From assembly GCF_020097135.1 (NCBI RefSeq), contig NZ_CP083608.1, positions 1,116,001 through 1,180,000 on the forward strand: a stretch of DNA of 64,000 bases. Direction: 5' to 3'. The notes under the pieces were generated by a model that worked only from the letters and a program-made list of their open reading frames with translations, was not told the origin of the DNA and did not search any database. The DNA is from Macrococcus armenti. Lineage in GTDB: Bacteria > Bacillota > Bacilli > Staphylococcales > Staphylococcaceae. Shown here piece after piece: positions 17,967-27,362 of this stretch (within the stretch, counting starts at the first letter, position 1; every line of letters begins with the position of its first letter). The position numbers and the translations under genes were made by a program.

Positions 17967-19693
17967 TGAACGAATTTAAATTGGATAATGGTGCATTCGA
18001 CGACAGATCTACGTTTAGAAATCACCATAAAGAAGAAATGGCAAATCGTGTAGAAATGTCAAAACAAGACGGTAAACTAGTAATGGCACACATGTATGTT
18101 GCTATCGTATGTTTAATAATTGGTGGTTTAGCAGGATTACTGCAAACACTAGTACGCTCAGGTACTTTAGAATTACCAGCAGGTATTGGTTATTATCAAA
18201 TATTAACAGTTCATGGTATTATTTTAGCTTTAGTATTAACAACATTTTTTATTTTAGGTTTCCAGACTGCCGCTGTAATTCGTACTTGTGGTGAGCTTAG
18301 CCCACTACAACGTAAATTAATTTGGCTTGGTTTCTGGGTAATGTTAATTGGTACTGCAATGGCAGCTACAATGGTTCTTCTTAATAAAGCGACAGTTTTA
18401 TATACTTTCTACGCACCATTAAAAGCACATGTTATTTTCTATGTTGGTATGGCACTTGTAGTTGTTGGCTCATGGTTATCAGCTGCTGGACAAGTGATGC
18501 GTTATGCACAGTGGAAAAAAGAGCATAAAGGACAGAAGTCACCATTACTTTCTTATATGGTTGCAATCAATAATGTTATGTGGTTCGTATGTTCTATTGG
18601 TGTTGCTTCTACTGTATTATTCCAGATGATTCCTTGGTCTCTTGGATTAGTTGAGCGCATTGATGTTACACTTAGTCGTACGTTATTCTGGTACTTTGGT
18701 CACGCATTAGTTTATTTCTGGCTATTACCTGCTTATATGGCATGGTATGCTGTCGTACCAAAAATTATCGGTGCAAAAGCATTCAGTGATAATTTAGCAC
18801 GCATGAGTTTTATGTTATTCCTGTTCTTCTCAATTCCGGTTGGTATTCACCACCAATTAACAGAACCAGGGATTGATGTAACTTGGAAATATGTACAAGT
18901 TGTATTAACGTTTATGGTAGTAATTCCTTCATTAATGACAGCATTTAGTTTATTTGCAACATTTGAAGCATATGGACGAAATATCGGTGCAAAAGGATTG
19001 TTCGGATGGGTTAAAACGCTACCTTGGAGCGATGCACGTTTCGTATTACCATTCATTGGAATGGTTGCATTCATTCCAGGTGGTGCTGGTGGTTTAGTAA
19101 ACGCATCTGCCCAAATGAACCAAGTTGTACATAATACAATCTGGATTACAGGTCACTTCCATTTAACAGTTGCAACAGCTGTAATCTTAACATTCTTTGG
19201 TACAATGTATTGGTTAATACCACATGCTACAGGTCGTGTAATGACTAAAGCAATCAACAAATTAGCAATAGCACAAGGCATCATGTGGGCAATTGGTATG
19301 TCAATTATGTCTGGTGCGATGCACTATGTTGGATTATTCGGAGCACCTCGTCGTTCAACTTACTCGACTTATGGCGGTTCAGAAATTGCTGCTGAATGGA
19401 TTCCTTATCAAGTCATTCAGGCAATTGGTGGTACGATATTATTCATTTCAATTATTATGGTTGTAATCGTATTTATTCAGCTTGCATTCTTTGCACCTAA
19501 AGGTTATGAAGCATTCCCAGTTTCTGAAGCAATGGATGAAGCTGCACCAGTTTATAAATTCGTAGAAAACTGGAAATTCTTAATCGTCGTTACAATCGCA
19601 CTTATTTTAGTGGCATATACTGTGCCGATTGGACAAATGTTTATGAATCCACCTCCAGGTGCTGCTGGTATGGGTGAAGGTAAACTTTGGTAA
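17966..19693 (+). CDS. cbaA: ba3-type cytochrome c oxidase subunit I
   Basis: A 575-residue heme-copper oxidase subunit I with about 13 membrane helices. It has GHALVYFWLLPAYMAWY (CuB His and the Tyr cross-link region of B-type oxidases), HHQLTEPGI with two CuB His residues, and WITGHFHLTVATAV with the heme ligands. It reduces oxygen to water and pumps protons. Together with subunits II and IIa it forms a complete operon. Staphylococcus generally lacks this enzyme; with qcrABC it gives a cytochrome c branch. A terminator follows at once. Confidence 0.94.
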   Translation: MNEFKLDNGAFDDRSTFRNHHKEEMANRVEMSKQDGKLVMAHMYVAIVCLIIGGLAGLLQTLVRSGTLELPAGIGYYQILTVHGIILALVLTTFFILGFQTAAVIRTCGELSPLQRKLIWLGFWVMLIGTAMAATMVLLNKATVLYTFYAPLKAHVIFYVGMALVVVGSWLSAAGQVMRYAQWKKEHKGQKSPLLSYMVAINNVMWFVCSIGVASTVLFQMIPWSLGLVERIDVTLSRTLFWYFGHALVYFWLLPAYMAWYAVVPKIIGAKAFSDNLARMSFMLFLFFSIPVGIHHQLTEPGIDVTWKYVQVVLTFMVVIPSLMTAFSLFATFEAYGRNIGAKGLFGWVKTLPWSDARFVLPFIGMVAFIPGGAGGLVNASAQMNQVVHNTIWITGHFHLTVATAVILTFFGTMYWLIPHATGRVMTKAINKLAIAQGIMWAIGMSIMSGAMHYVGLFGAPRRSTYSTYGGSEIAAEWIPYQVIQAIGGTILFISIIMVVIVFIQLAFFAPKGYEAFPVSEAMDEAAPVYKFVENWKFLIVVTIALILVAYTVPIGQMFMNPPPGAAGMGEGKLW

Positions 19694-19717
19694 ACAATTA
19701 ATAATGACATAATTAAT

Positions 19718-19755
19718 AAAAGCGATAGAAACATTAAATAGTTTCTATCGCTTTT
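19718..19755. terminator. Bidirectional terminator between cbaA and the RNA methyltransferase gene
   Basis: 15-bp perfect stem (AAAAGCGATAGAAAC and complement) with an 8-base loop and A/T-rich flanks. Serves the oxidase operon and the convergent gene ending at 19765. Confidence 0.85.
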
Positions 19756-19764
19756 AATTTTGTT

Positions 19765-20883
19765 TTATTTTTTACCCCAATATTGATAATACGTACATTC
19801 AATATAGCCATTAAATAGTTTACGACGTTTTGTCGCCTTTTGACCGATTAATGTTTCAAATGTTTTATAACTCGTCAAAATATAAAGTGACCATTCAGGA
19901 TTTTTATGAATTAATTCACCTAAAAATTTGTACATTTCCTCAACTTCTTTTCGTTCACCGATACGTTCGCCATATGGTGGATTCCCGACAATTGCACCTT
20001 TCTCTCCAGTTAAAGTTAAATCATGTACATTCATTTGCTTAAACGTAATAATATCACCAAACCCAACTTCAATCGCATTGTTTTTAGCAATTTCCACCAT
20101 CTTAGGATCAATATCACTTGCGGTAATTGAAATTTCCTTGTCATATTCTGCAACTTCTTCAGCAAGTGTACGTTCTTCATCAAATAATCCATCAGGAATA
20201 ATATCCCACGCTTCACTTGCAAAATCTCTATTGAAACCCGGTGCAATATTTTGCGCTATCATTGCAGCTTCAATGGCAATTGTTCCAGAACCACAAAATG
20301 GATCAATAAAAGGTGTTTCACCTTTCCAGTTTGATAATAATACTAATGCAGCAGCTAAAGTCTCCTTCATCGGTGCTTCCCCTTGTGCAAGTCTGTAACG
20401 TCGTTTATGTAGTCCAGCACCTGATGTATCAATTGTGAGGAGTACTTCGTCTTTCAGTATACTTACTTCAACTTTATATAGTGCACCTGTTTCTGTGAGC
20501 CACCCTTGCTTTCCATGCGCACGTTTAAGTCTTTCAACAATCGCCTTTTTAACAATAGCCTGACAGTCAGGAACGCTGAATAATTTAGACTTTAAGCTCT
20601 TACCTTGTACAGGAAACTGACCATTTTCACTAATAAAATTCTCCCATGGAATTTCTTTCGTTTTATCGAATAACTGTTCAAATGTTGTTGCATAAAATCT
20701 ACCAACAACAAGTTTAACTCTGTCCGCACTTCGTAACCATAAATTTGATTTTACTATTGCTCGCGCATCACCATTGTACAATACACGACCATTTTCAATT
20801 GTTGTTTCATACCCTAGTGCCTGAATTTCTTTTGCTGCGATTGCTTCCATACCCATAGGTGTTGTCGCTAATATTTGATACAT
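19765..20883 (-). CDS. THUMP-domain RNA N2-guanine methyltransferase (YpsC/RlmL-like)
   Basis: A 372-residue protein with an N-terminal THUMP RNA-binding region (about 45-155) and a C-terminal Rossmann methyltransferase. SAM motif I is IDPFCGSGTIAIEAA (193-207) and the catalytic motif is NPPYGERIGE near residue 310. Members methylate guanine N2 in rRNA; by family the target is probably 23S rRNA, not proven here. Ribosome site AAGGAG. Its place beside rnpB and gpsB is the same as ypsC in Bacillus. Confidence 0.88.
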   Translation of the reverse strand: MYQILATTPMGMEAIAAKEIQALGYETTIENGRVLYNGDARAIVKSNLWLRSADRVKLVVGRFYATTFEQLFDKTKEIPWENFISENGQFPVQGKSLKSKLFSVPDCQAIVKKAIVERLKRAHGKQGWLTETGALYKVEVSILKDEVLLTIDTSGAGLHKRRYRLAQGEAPMKETLAAALVLLSNWKGETPFIDPFCGSGTIAIEAAMIAQNIAPGFNRDFASEAWDIIPDGLFDEERTLAEEVAEYDKEISITASDIDPKMVEIAKNNAIEVGFGDIITFKQMNVHDLTLTGEKGAIVGNPPYGERIGERKEVEEMYKFLGELIHKNPEWSLYILTSYKTFETLIGQKATKRRKLFNGYIECTYYQYWGKK

Positions 20884-20962
20884 AACATTCTCCTTGTTAA
20901 CATAATATTTTTATACTCATTTAAATAATCACTCATTTTATTTTAACATTGAATCATACAAT

Positions 20963-20989
20963 AAAAAAAGCCCTCCATATGGAGAGCTT
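20963..20989 (-). terminator. Terminator of rnpB
   Basis: Stem around CTCCATATGGAG extended by GC pairs with one mismatch, followed on the minus strand by seven T residues (20963-20969). Confidence 0.85.
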
Positions 20990-20990
20990 A

Positions 20991-21383
20991 TGCTAGAAAG
21001 ATATCTCTATAAGCCATGTTCTGTACCATAGTACTACTAACGAGCCTAGTTACTCTCGTACGCCGGTGATAATCATCTGTCTGTACTTTCATACCTCTTC
21101 TATACGTTCATTTCCGCTAGAAAAGTGCTCCTACCAAATTTGGATTGCTCACTCGAGGGGTTTACCGCGTTCCACCTTCTTTATTTCTAAAGAAGCTACG
21201 TCACTGTGGCACTTTCAAACTACTTAAACCATATCATTGACTTAGGTTTGTTCATTGCCGTCAAATTAATGCCCTGGCTTATTGTTTCACCAGGCACGAT
21301 CACTACAGCCATCTCAGGCATGTGTGAGCATGGACTTTCCTCTATATATTAATATAGCGATTATCCGAGATATCTTTATATTA
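20991..21383 (-). ncRNA. rnpB: RNase P RNA, type B
   Basis: About 390 nt. On the minus strand the 5' part contains GAGGAAAGTCCATGCTCACA, the universal CR-I/P4 signature. The 3' part has ACAGAACATGGCTTATAG. The ends pair as P1: AAAGATATCTC near 21377-21367 with GAGATATCTTT at 21006-20996. It lies between gpsB and the YpsC-like gene, the usual place in Firmicutes. The catalytic RNA trims tRNA 5' leaders with protein RnpA. Exact ends are estimated from P1, the promoter and the terminator. Confidence 0.95.
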
Positions 21384-21390
21384 GAACCCA

Positions 21391-21399
21391 TTATAGCAT
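21391..21399 (-). promoter_or_regulatory. Extended -10 promoter of rnpB
   Basis: On the minus strand TGCTATAAT gives a perfect TATAAT with an upstream TGn. The -35 region is poor. Predicted start near 21383 agrees with the 5' strand of P1. Confidence 0.65.
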
Positions 21400-21423
21400 G
21401 GATATGATTATTTCTCTAGTTAA

Positions 21424-21735
21424 TTATTTACCAAATACAGCTTTCTCTAAATTAGAAATACGTTTTAGTAAATCAAAATTATTCGTATTTGCAGGACTTT
21501 CACTTCTACCAGTCGCAAGTCTCATTCTTAAATCTTCAATTTCACGCTTCAGCTTACTATTTTCATCCATAATTTTTAATAATTGATGATTCATATCTGA
21601 CATCTTCTGATAGTCTTCTATTACATCATCTAAGAAGCTATCAACGTCTTCCGGCTTAAAGCCTCTAAACATTGTACGTTCGAATTCTTTTTCATAAATA
21701 TCTTTTGCTGATAATTTTAAATTAATATCTGCCAT
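21424..21735 (-). CDS. gpsB: Cell-division regulator GpsB
   Basis: A 103-residue DivIVA-like protein. The N-terminal membrane-targeting domain has [18 protein letters not shown] and [16 protein letters not shown] coiled coil spans residues 35-70, and a short C-terminal helix ([14 protein letters not shown]) forms the multimer end. GpsB links peptidoglycan synthases, especially class A PBPs, with the division site; pbp2 lies 1.6 kb away. Ribosome site AGGGGAA. Confidence 0.93.
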   Translation of the reverse strand: MADINLKLSAKDIYEKEFERTMFRGFKPEDVDSFLDDVIEDYQKMSDMNHQLLKIMDENSKLKREIEDLRMRLATGRSESPANTNNFDLLKRISNLEKAVFGK

Positions 21736-21746
21736 AATTAATTCCC

Positions 21747-22298
21747 CTATTCTGAATGTTCTTCTATATAATTATTTACAAAATCTGATAAATCCTGCAT
21801 CGTTATAATATCAATATTATATTGATTTTTTGAAGCAAAATCAACGAGCGTCTTTTTAAAATATTTCGCACTGCCTTCATATTCTTCATCATAAAACAAA
21901 AGAGTGCCTTCAGTATTATCCAGTACAAACTGATCTGTATTTCTAAATTGGTGGCCACCTTGATAAGTGCTGTCATGTGCCGATGTTACAAAGTCTGCAC
22001 GTGCGCAAATCTGGCTATAATACAGTTGGTTTTCTTCATTCCATTTACTGAAGTGTTCCAAAAAAGGAGTAATGATACTCAACTTTATGTCATAATGTTT
22101 CTTTAGTCGAATGACTACTTCTGCTGCCCAAAGTTCTACCCCGAGTTGTCCTTCTATAATAACCCATTCTAGTCCTTCTTCAATGTATTCCTTAATGCGT
22201 TGCTGCAAATACAATTTAATATATTTAACTTCTTGCTGTTTATTATTGAATATATTTAATTCATATGGTTTATATCCTGTAATATAAATTGATTTCAT
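21747..22298 (-). CDS. ypsA: YpsA family SLOG-domain protein (DUF1273)
   Basis: The 183-residue protein has [14 protein letters not shown] at the N-terminus and [19 protein letters not shown], the glycine-rich nucleotide-binding turn of Yps[19 protein letters not shown] is also conserved. SLOG proteins bind nucleotide-like ligands; in Bacillus and Staphylococcus YpsA affects cell division. The biochemical activity is not settled. Its ATG overlaps the DUF1798 stop by four bases, and gpsB follows after 11 bp. Confidence 0.88.
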   Translation of the reverse strand: MKSIYITGYKPYELNIFNNKQQEVKYIKLYLQQRIKEYIEEGLEWVIIEGQLGVELWAAEVVIRLKKHYDIKLSIITPFLEHFSKWNEENQLYYSQICARADFVTSAHDSTYQGGHQFRNTDQFVLDNTEGTLLFYDEEYEGSAKYFKKTLVDFASKNQYNIDIITMQDLSDFVNNYIEEHSE

Positions 22299-22630
22299 GA
22301 GACTGTCATTCTTTTTATATAGTTAACTTCATGTTTCACTGCTTTGTATTGATCAATAAAAACTTTTTTACTCGTTTTACTGAAAAAGCAGCTGACAGAA
22401 ATATCTCTTAAATGCGCAATACATAAATCGTATTTCTTTTCATTCATAAGCGGTAATGACGTAATTTCATCTTTATATTGATTAAGCAAAGTAATATGAT
22501 GATCAACTTTTTCAGTAAATGGTTGCACATCCATAACGAAGTTAAATGCATGACCTGCTTTTGCTAATTCGAAGTATTTTTCAATCTTCTCTAGATCATA
22601 AATTAAGCTTTGAATACATTGTTGTAACAT
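22295..22630 (-). CDS. DUF1798 family protein (YppE-like)
   Basis: A 111-residue mostly helical protein with a four-helix-bundle pattern, VQPFTEKVDHHITLLNQ and YDLCIAHLRDISVSCF. These fit the DUF1798/YppE family, found next to ypsA or recU in bacilli. Function unknown. First gene of the minus-strand unit with ypsA and gpsB, divergent from recU. Confidence 0.75.
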   Translation of the reverse strand: MLQQCIQSLIYDLEKIEKYFELAKAGHAFNFVMDVQPFTEKVDHHITLLNQYKDEITSLPLMNEKKYDLCIAHLRDISVSCFFSKTSKKVFIDQYKAVKHEVNYIKRMTVS

Positions 22631-22706
22631 ATATTATCTCCATTTCGCTTTTATGATACACTCATTGTATATTATATTAATAAACTTCACAAATAGGATG
22701 AGTAAA

Positions 22707-23333
22707 ATGGTGAATTATCCAAACGGTAAAAAACATAAGTCTAAAGCATTAGTTACAAAGCAATTAAAAAATAGTAAAATAGAGTATGGTAAACGTGGAA
22801 TGCGATTTGAAGAAGAAATTGACCTATCCAATCAATTTTATATGAAGGAAAATATCGCGATTATCCATAAAAAGCCGACACCTGTTCAAATTGTTGATGT
22901 ATCATATCCGAAACGTTCACAAGCGGTAATTAAAGAAGCATACTTCAGAAAACCGTCAACAACAGATTATAATGGTATATATAAGGGTAAATATATTGAC
23001 TTTGAAGCAAAAGCAACGCAAAATAAAACTAGCTTTCCGCTCAATAATATTCATAAACATCAAGTCACACATATGCAGCAAGTTACAGATCATGGTGCGA
23101 TTTGTTTTATATTATTTTATTTTTCTTCGCATGATGAAGTATATCTTCTACCATTCACTGCATTTAAAAAATATTGGAGTGCATATTTGCAGGAGAAAAC
23201 GAAATCAATACCATACCTTGATATTCAAAAAGAAGGTATACATGTAAACAGGAAATTTCAGCCAAGAATTGATTATATTCAAGCGGTTAACAGCATTTAT
23301 TTTAATGGATTAAATGAAAGCGAGGAAATTTAA
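22707..23333 (+). CDS. recU: Holliday junction resolvase RecU
   Basis: Cuts four-way junctions during recombination and chromosome segregation. Metal-site pattern PSTTDYNGIYKG, then YIDFEAKATQNKTSFPL (Asp, Glu-x-Lys). VNYPNGKKHKSKA matches the usual N-terminus of RecU, so I place the start at ATG 22707 behind AGGATGA, not at an upstream ATG in the promoter region. This gives 208 residues, the normal family size. The pbp2 ATG follows the recU stop with no gap, as in the recU-ponA pair of Bacillus. Confidence 0.94.
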   Translation: MVNYPNGKKHKSKALVTKQLKNSKIEYGKRGMRFEEEIDLSNQFYMKENIAIIHKKPTPVQIVDVSYPKRSQAVIKEAYFRKPSTTDYNGIYKGKYIDFEAKATQNKTSFPLNNIHKHQVTHMQQVTDHGAICFILFYFSSHDEVYLLPFTAFKKYWSAYLQEKTKSIPYLDIQKEGIHVNRKFQPRIDYIQAVNSIYFNGLNESEEI

Positions 23334-25655
23334 ATGACGAGAAAGAAAAAGAAACGTAATATAAAAAGAATAATTTTGCAAATTGTTGGTGGATTATTTT
23401 TATTATTTGCAAGTTTATTTATTTGTGCGATGTTATTGTTTCTTTATTATGCTTATAAAGCACCTAAATTTGATGAAGCAGCATTACGTGATCAATTACC
23501 AACAAAGATTTATGATAAAGATGACAATCTCGTAACAGTACTTCAGATGGGTCAAAAAAGAGAACGTATTAAATTTCAGGAAGTGCCTGACCAATTGAAA
23601 AATGCAGTGCTTGCAACTGAAGATAATCGCTTCTACGAGCATGGTGCAATTGACTTTAAGCGTCTAACCGGTGCAGTCTTCAGTAATGTATCTAGTGGAT
23701 TTGGTTCTCAAGGTGCATCTACTATAACGCAGCAAGTTGTTAAACGATCATTTCTAACGGATAAAAAATCCCTCGAACGAAAAGCACAGGAAGCATACTT
23801 ATCATACCGATTAGAACAGGAATACAGTAAAGATGAAATATTTGAAATGTATTTAAATAAAATCTATTATTCAGATGGAATATACGGTGTAAAAACTGCA
23901 GCAAGATATTATTTCAATAAAGATTTAAATCAGCTCACTCTTGCAGAAGCAGCATATTTAGCAGGGCTTCCCCAAGTTCCGAATACTTATAATCTATATG
24001 ATAATCCTGAAGCGGCAGAAAAACGTAAAGATACAGTGTTATACTTAATGAATCGACACGGTCGAATTACGAAAGCTGAAATGGAAGAGGCACAAAATCA
24101 AGATTTATCAACAAATCTTGTACAGAGAACAACAGCACAAAGACAGAATTTAGAACAAAATGATCCTAAATATGCATCGTATATTAATGTTATTAAACAG
24201 GAAATAAGAAATAATAAAGAATTTGAAGGCAAAGACTTACAGGATATATTAACGAGTGGCTTATCCATCTATACAAATATGGATAATAACGCACAAACGT
24301 CATTACAAAATAATACAGACAATATGAATATTTATAAAAATAAATATCATCAAGCAGCCTCATCTATTGTAGATACAAAGACTGGTGCACTGATAGCGAT
24401 TAGTGGTGGTCGCAACTATAAAGATGTTGTTGATCGTAATTTAGCGACTGACATTCATCCTGTTGGGTCTACAATTAAACCGTTTTTAAGTTATGGACCT
24501 GTCATTGAGAATGAACAATGGTCGACCGGACATAGAATACAAGATGAAGCGGAATATGATATTCATGGTATTAAATTCAGAAACTACGACAAACAAAGTC
24601 ATGGATTAGTTACAATGCGAGATGCGATTAGACGAAGCTTAAATATTCCGGCGTTGAAAACGTTCCAGGCAGTGCAACAGGAAGCTGGTAACGGTGCTCC
24701 AGCAAAATTTGCTAAAAATGTGGGATTGAACTATAAATCGTCCGATTTAGGGCCTTCAGATGCACTTGGTGGCTCGTCTAGTGAATTCTCTCCTTTACAG
24801 ATGGCAAGTGCATATGCATCTTTTGGTAATGGTGGAACATATAATGAAGCACATGCAATTCGAAAAGTAGTTACACAGGATAACGAAACAATAAACTTTG
24901 AATATAATTCAAGAAAAGCTATGGAAGATTATACGGCATATATGGTGACTGATATGCTTAAAGGTACTTTTGAGCCTTACGGAACAGCATACGGCAGCCA
25001 AATTCCTGGTTTAAACCTTGCCGCAAAAACAGGTACTGGTACATATGGCGATGAAACATATATAAAATATAACTTACCTGATAATGCAGCTAAAGATGTT
25101 TGGATTGTTGGCTATTCTCCGAGATATACAATGTCTGTATGGATGGGCTTTACACAAATGGCTCAGTATGGTGAGAACTCCTTCGTAGGACCAGATGAAC
25201 AGTCATTACCTAAAGAGTTGTTCAGGCAAGTTATGAGTGAAATCAGTCCGATAGATGGTGCTGATTTTGAAATGCCTGATTCAGTAGAACGTTCAGGAGG
25301 ATTCCTCCAAGTTAAAGGGAATTCTGATAATAATATAACGACATCAATTAAGCCTAATAGCAATAATGAAACTGTTCGAGATGATTCTCGAGCAGTTTCT
25401 AATAATCGTTATAAAGTAATTAGATCGCAACCGACAACGGAAGAACCGGTAACGACTGAACGTAAAACTATAGAAAAACCGACGACTGAGGCAAAAACTG
25501 TAGAGAAACCGACGACTGAACGTGCTACTACAGAGCCAACGACAACACAACCAGCAACAACACAGCCGGCAACGACACAGCCTGCAACGACACAACCAGC
25601 GACGACACAGCCAGCAACTACTCAATCACCTTCATCTAATTCGACACGTCCATAA
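23334..25655 (+). CDS. pbp2: Bifunctional class A penicillin-binding protein PBP2
   Basis: Glycan polymerase and transpeptidase at the outer membrane face. Cytoplasmic basic start RKKKKR, membrane helix about residues 13-40. GT51 motif ATEDNRFYEHGAID has catalytic E96; GASTITQQ and RKAQEAYLSYRLE follow. Transpeptidase motifs are S379-TIK, S435-LN and K565-TG. The 773 residues exceed S. aureus PBP2 by more than 50. The excess is a Thr/Pro/Gln-rich tail with EKPTTE and repeated ATTQP. Translationally linked to recU. A strong terminator begins at the stop codon. Confidence 0.95.
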   Translation: MTRKKKKRNIKRIILQIVGGLFLLFASLFICAMLLFLYYAYKAPKFDEAALRDQLPTKIYDKDDNLVTVLQMGQKRERIKFQEVPDQLKNAVLATEDNRFYEHGAIDFKRLTGAVFSNVSSGFGSQGASTITQQVVKRSFLTDKKSLERKAQEAYLSYRLEQEYSKDEIFEMYLNKIYYSDGIYGVKTAARYYFNKDLNQLTLAEAAYLAGLPQVPNTYNLYDNPEAAEKRKDTVLYLMNRHGRITKAEMEEAQNQDLSTNLVQRTTAQRQNLEQNDPKYASYINVIKQEIRNNKEFEGKDLQDILTSGLSIYTNMDNNAQTSLQNNTDNMNIYKNKYHQAASSIVDTKTGALIAISGGRNYKDVVDRNLATDIHPVGSTIKPFLSYGPVIENEQWSTGHRIQDEAEYDIHGIKFRNYDKQSHGLVTMRDAIRRSLNIPALKTFQAVQQEAGNGAPAKFAKNVGLNYKSSDLGPSDALGGSSSEFSPLQMASAYASFGNGGTYNEAHAIRKVVTQDNETINFEYNSRKAMEDYTAYMVTDMLKGTFEPYGTAYGSQIPGLNLAAKTGTGTYGDETYIKYNLPDNAAKDVWIVGYSPRYTMSVWMGFTQMAQYGENSFVGPDEQSLPKELFRQVMSEISPIDGADFEMPDSVERSGGFLQVKGNSDNNITTSIKPNSNNETVRDDSRAVSNNRYKVIRSQPTTEEPVTTERKTIEKPTTEAKTVEKPTTERATTEPTTTQPATTQPATTQPATTQPATTQPATTQSPSSNSTRP
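25539..25628 (+). repeat. Six 15-bp tandem units in the 3' end of pbp2
   Basis: Units encode (T/A)TTQ(P/S), for example GCAACGACACAGCCT. They differ mainly at third positions, and the last unit ends in Ser. Unit count could change by slippage without shifting the frame. Confidence 0.85.
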
Positions 25656-25698
25656 AATAAACCAGAGCAATGCATTATCCCATTGCTCTGGTTTATTT
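25655..25698. terminator. Bidirectional terminator between pbp2 and ypoC
   Basis: Perfect 18-bp stem (AAATAAACCAGAGCAATG and complement) with an 8-base loop. It begins at the pbp2 stop and its right arm enters the end of ypoC. Confidence 0.9.
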
Positions 25699-26001
25699 AT
25701 TTTTCAAATTATATATTGCTTTAAGTTTTAATACTTCCTTCATCATCGTTTTTAACTGTTCATATCCCATATAGTGATACTTTCTACCTTCAATATAATG
25801 TATTCTATCATCAAAGTTTAATGGACACTTTTCATAATTATGCATTTCACTATTTTCTTCGTATCCATTAATTTCGTTAAGTAAATTAATGAGTATATTA
25901 AAATATTCATCAATAAGGTTTCGGACGTCCTGCTGCTTTAGTCTTCTATCCTTTACCGCTAAATCTATTTTCGTCTCTAACTGTTTAATTTGTGCTTTCA
26001 T
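25693..26001 (-). CDS. ypoC: YpoC-like protein
   Basis: A 102-residue helical protein. Its C-terminal part (DDRIHYIEGRKYHYMGYEQL) resembles the YpoC domain, and its place between nth and the ponA-type gene is that of ypoC in Bacillus. Function unknown. ATG overlaps the nth stop by four bases. Confidence 0.65.
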   Translation of the reverse strand: MKAQIKQLETKIDLAVKDRRLKQQDVRNLIDEYFNILINLLNEINGYEENSEMHNYEKCPLNFDDRIHYIEGRKYHYMGYEQLKTMMKEVLKLKAIYNLKNK

Positions 26002-26651
26002 TCGACAATCACCTTATGACGCTTTTTTCCTTCACGACAGTCATTTAATAAAGGACAGTCCAAACATTTAGGGTTTCTGGCCGTACAATGATACCTTCCA
26101 AAAAATATAAGTTGGTGATGTGTTTTATTCCATCTTGATTTAGGTATTTTTTTGCACAATGTTTCTTCTACTTGCTTTACGTTATCTTTCCACCTGCATA
26201 TACCAAGGCGTTTAGAAACTCTTTCTACATGAGTATCTACTGCAAGTGCTGGTATTCCAAAAGCAACAGATACAACAACATTCGCAGTTTTCTGCCCAAC
26301 ACCAGGTAACTTAACGAGTTCAGCATGTGACTCTGGAATCTCCCCATTATATTTTTCTAATAGTATTTTGCATAATGCCTGAATGTTTTTCGCCTTATTT
26401 TTATATAAACCTATCGATCTGATATCTTCCATTAATTCTTCTAATGGAACTGCCAGGTAATCTTCTGGTGTTTTATATTTCTGAAATAAGTTTTTAGTCA
26501 CTTTATTTACGAGTACATCCGTACATTGTGCTGATAATAATACTGCAATTGTAAGTTCAAATGGATTTTCATGAATCAGTTCGCATTCAGCATCAGGAAA
26601 CATGTCATCAATTACATCAAGCATTTGCAATGTCTTCTTCTTACTTATCAT
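25998..26651 (-). CDS. nth: Endonuclease III (DNA glycosylase/AP lyase)
   Basis: Removes oxidised pyrimidines and cuts at the abasic site. The helix-hairpin-helix LPGVGQKTANVVV carries the Schiff-base Lys K121, and the catalytic Asp is D139 in VDTHVERVSKRLG. The 4Fe-4S cluster ligands are C189, C196, C199 and C205. The 217-residue length is usual. It overlaps dnaD by 11 bases, preserving the dnaD-nth pair known in bacilli. Confidence 0.95.
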   Translation of the reverse strand: MISKKKTLQMLDVIDDMFPDAECELIHENPFELTIAVLLSAQCTDVLVNKVTKNLFQKYKTPEDYLAVPLEELMEDIRSIGLYKNKAKNIQALCKILLEKYNGEIPESHAELVKLPGVGQKTANVVVSVAFGIPALAVDTHVERVSKRLGICRWKDNVKQVEETLCKKIPKSRWNKTHHQLIFFGRYHCTARNPKCLDCPLLNDCREGKKRHKVIVE

Positions 26652-27315
26652 ATGGACTCTCTCCGTTCACCCAGTCAAATACAGGAATATCTGGTATTTC
26701 TTTTACTAAACTTTTATTTTTGAAATGCTGACTTACTGTTTTCGAATCAACAACTGTCTTTACATTTTTCTTCTTCCAGTTTAATAATATGCGATCAATA
26801 TATTTAATACTTAGTTTATTATGCGCAGCTGCTTCATTTAAAGCTTCATTGATTAATTCAATGCTATGGCGGTCTTTATCAATCCAATGACTTATTGTTT
26901 CAATTTCAAGCGGTGTCATCGGTCTGGCAAATGTTAATTCAAATCTTTCAAATACTTTTTCAAAATTTAAATCATCATTTTTTGTCTTTTTCTCAAACAT
27001 TAGTTTTGATTTATACGCTTCAATCTTTGTCTCTAAAGGAGATAAATCATAAATTTCATTAAATTGTGCATGACTATCCTTTTCTACAGTAATTTTAAGA
27101 ATATCTTTACTAATAAGATTTTGAATAATCATCATTATCTCACTTTGGTTAATGCTCATATGATCTGCTAATACTTCAAATGATGGCAATTGCTGGAATT
27201 CAGACAACTCAATGATTTTTAATATGACAATGAGTTCAGTTTCACTCATATTAATTTTATGATAATAAATAAATAAATCGCTTGGAATAATTATCGGTTT
27301 ACGAAAAAGCGACAT
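26641..27315 (-). CDS. dnaD: Replication initiation protein DnaD
   Basis: Primosome protein that helps load the replicative helicase at origins and restart sites. The N-terminal winged helix (residues about 15-95) has ELIVILKIIELS and LADHMSINQSEIM. The C-terminal DnaB2/DnaD domain has RPMTPLEIETISHWIDKD and ends with IKYIDRILLNWKKKNV. 224 residues. It lies downstream of asnS on the minus strand and upstream of nth, matching asnS-dnaD-nth in bacilli. Confidence 0.92.
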   Translation of the reverse strand: MSLFRKPIIIPSDLFIYYHKINMSETELIVILKIIELSEFQQLPSFEVLADHMSINQSEIMMIIQNLISKDILKITVEKDSHAQFNEIYDLSPLETKIEAYKSKLMFEKKTKNDDLNFEKVFERFELTFARPMTPLEIETISHWIDKDRHSIELINEALNEAAAHNKLSIKYIDRILLNWKKKNVKTVVDSKTVSQHFKNKSLVKEIPDIPVFDWVNGESPYDK

Positions 27316-27362
27316 ACGTAGTCCTCCTTATAAGTTTCTTTAATTATTTCAGACTACATTAA

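Noticed and set aside
19928-20398. 156-codon plus-strand ORF opposite the RNA methyltransferase gene
   Set aside because: It is antisense to a well-supported gene with THUMP and SAM motifs, has no ribosome site and shows shadow-frame composition.
25539-25628. CRISPR-like short repeats
   Set aside because: The units are contiguous 15-bp coding repeats with no spacers, inside pbp2.
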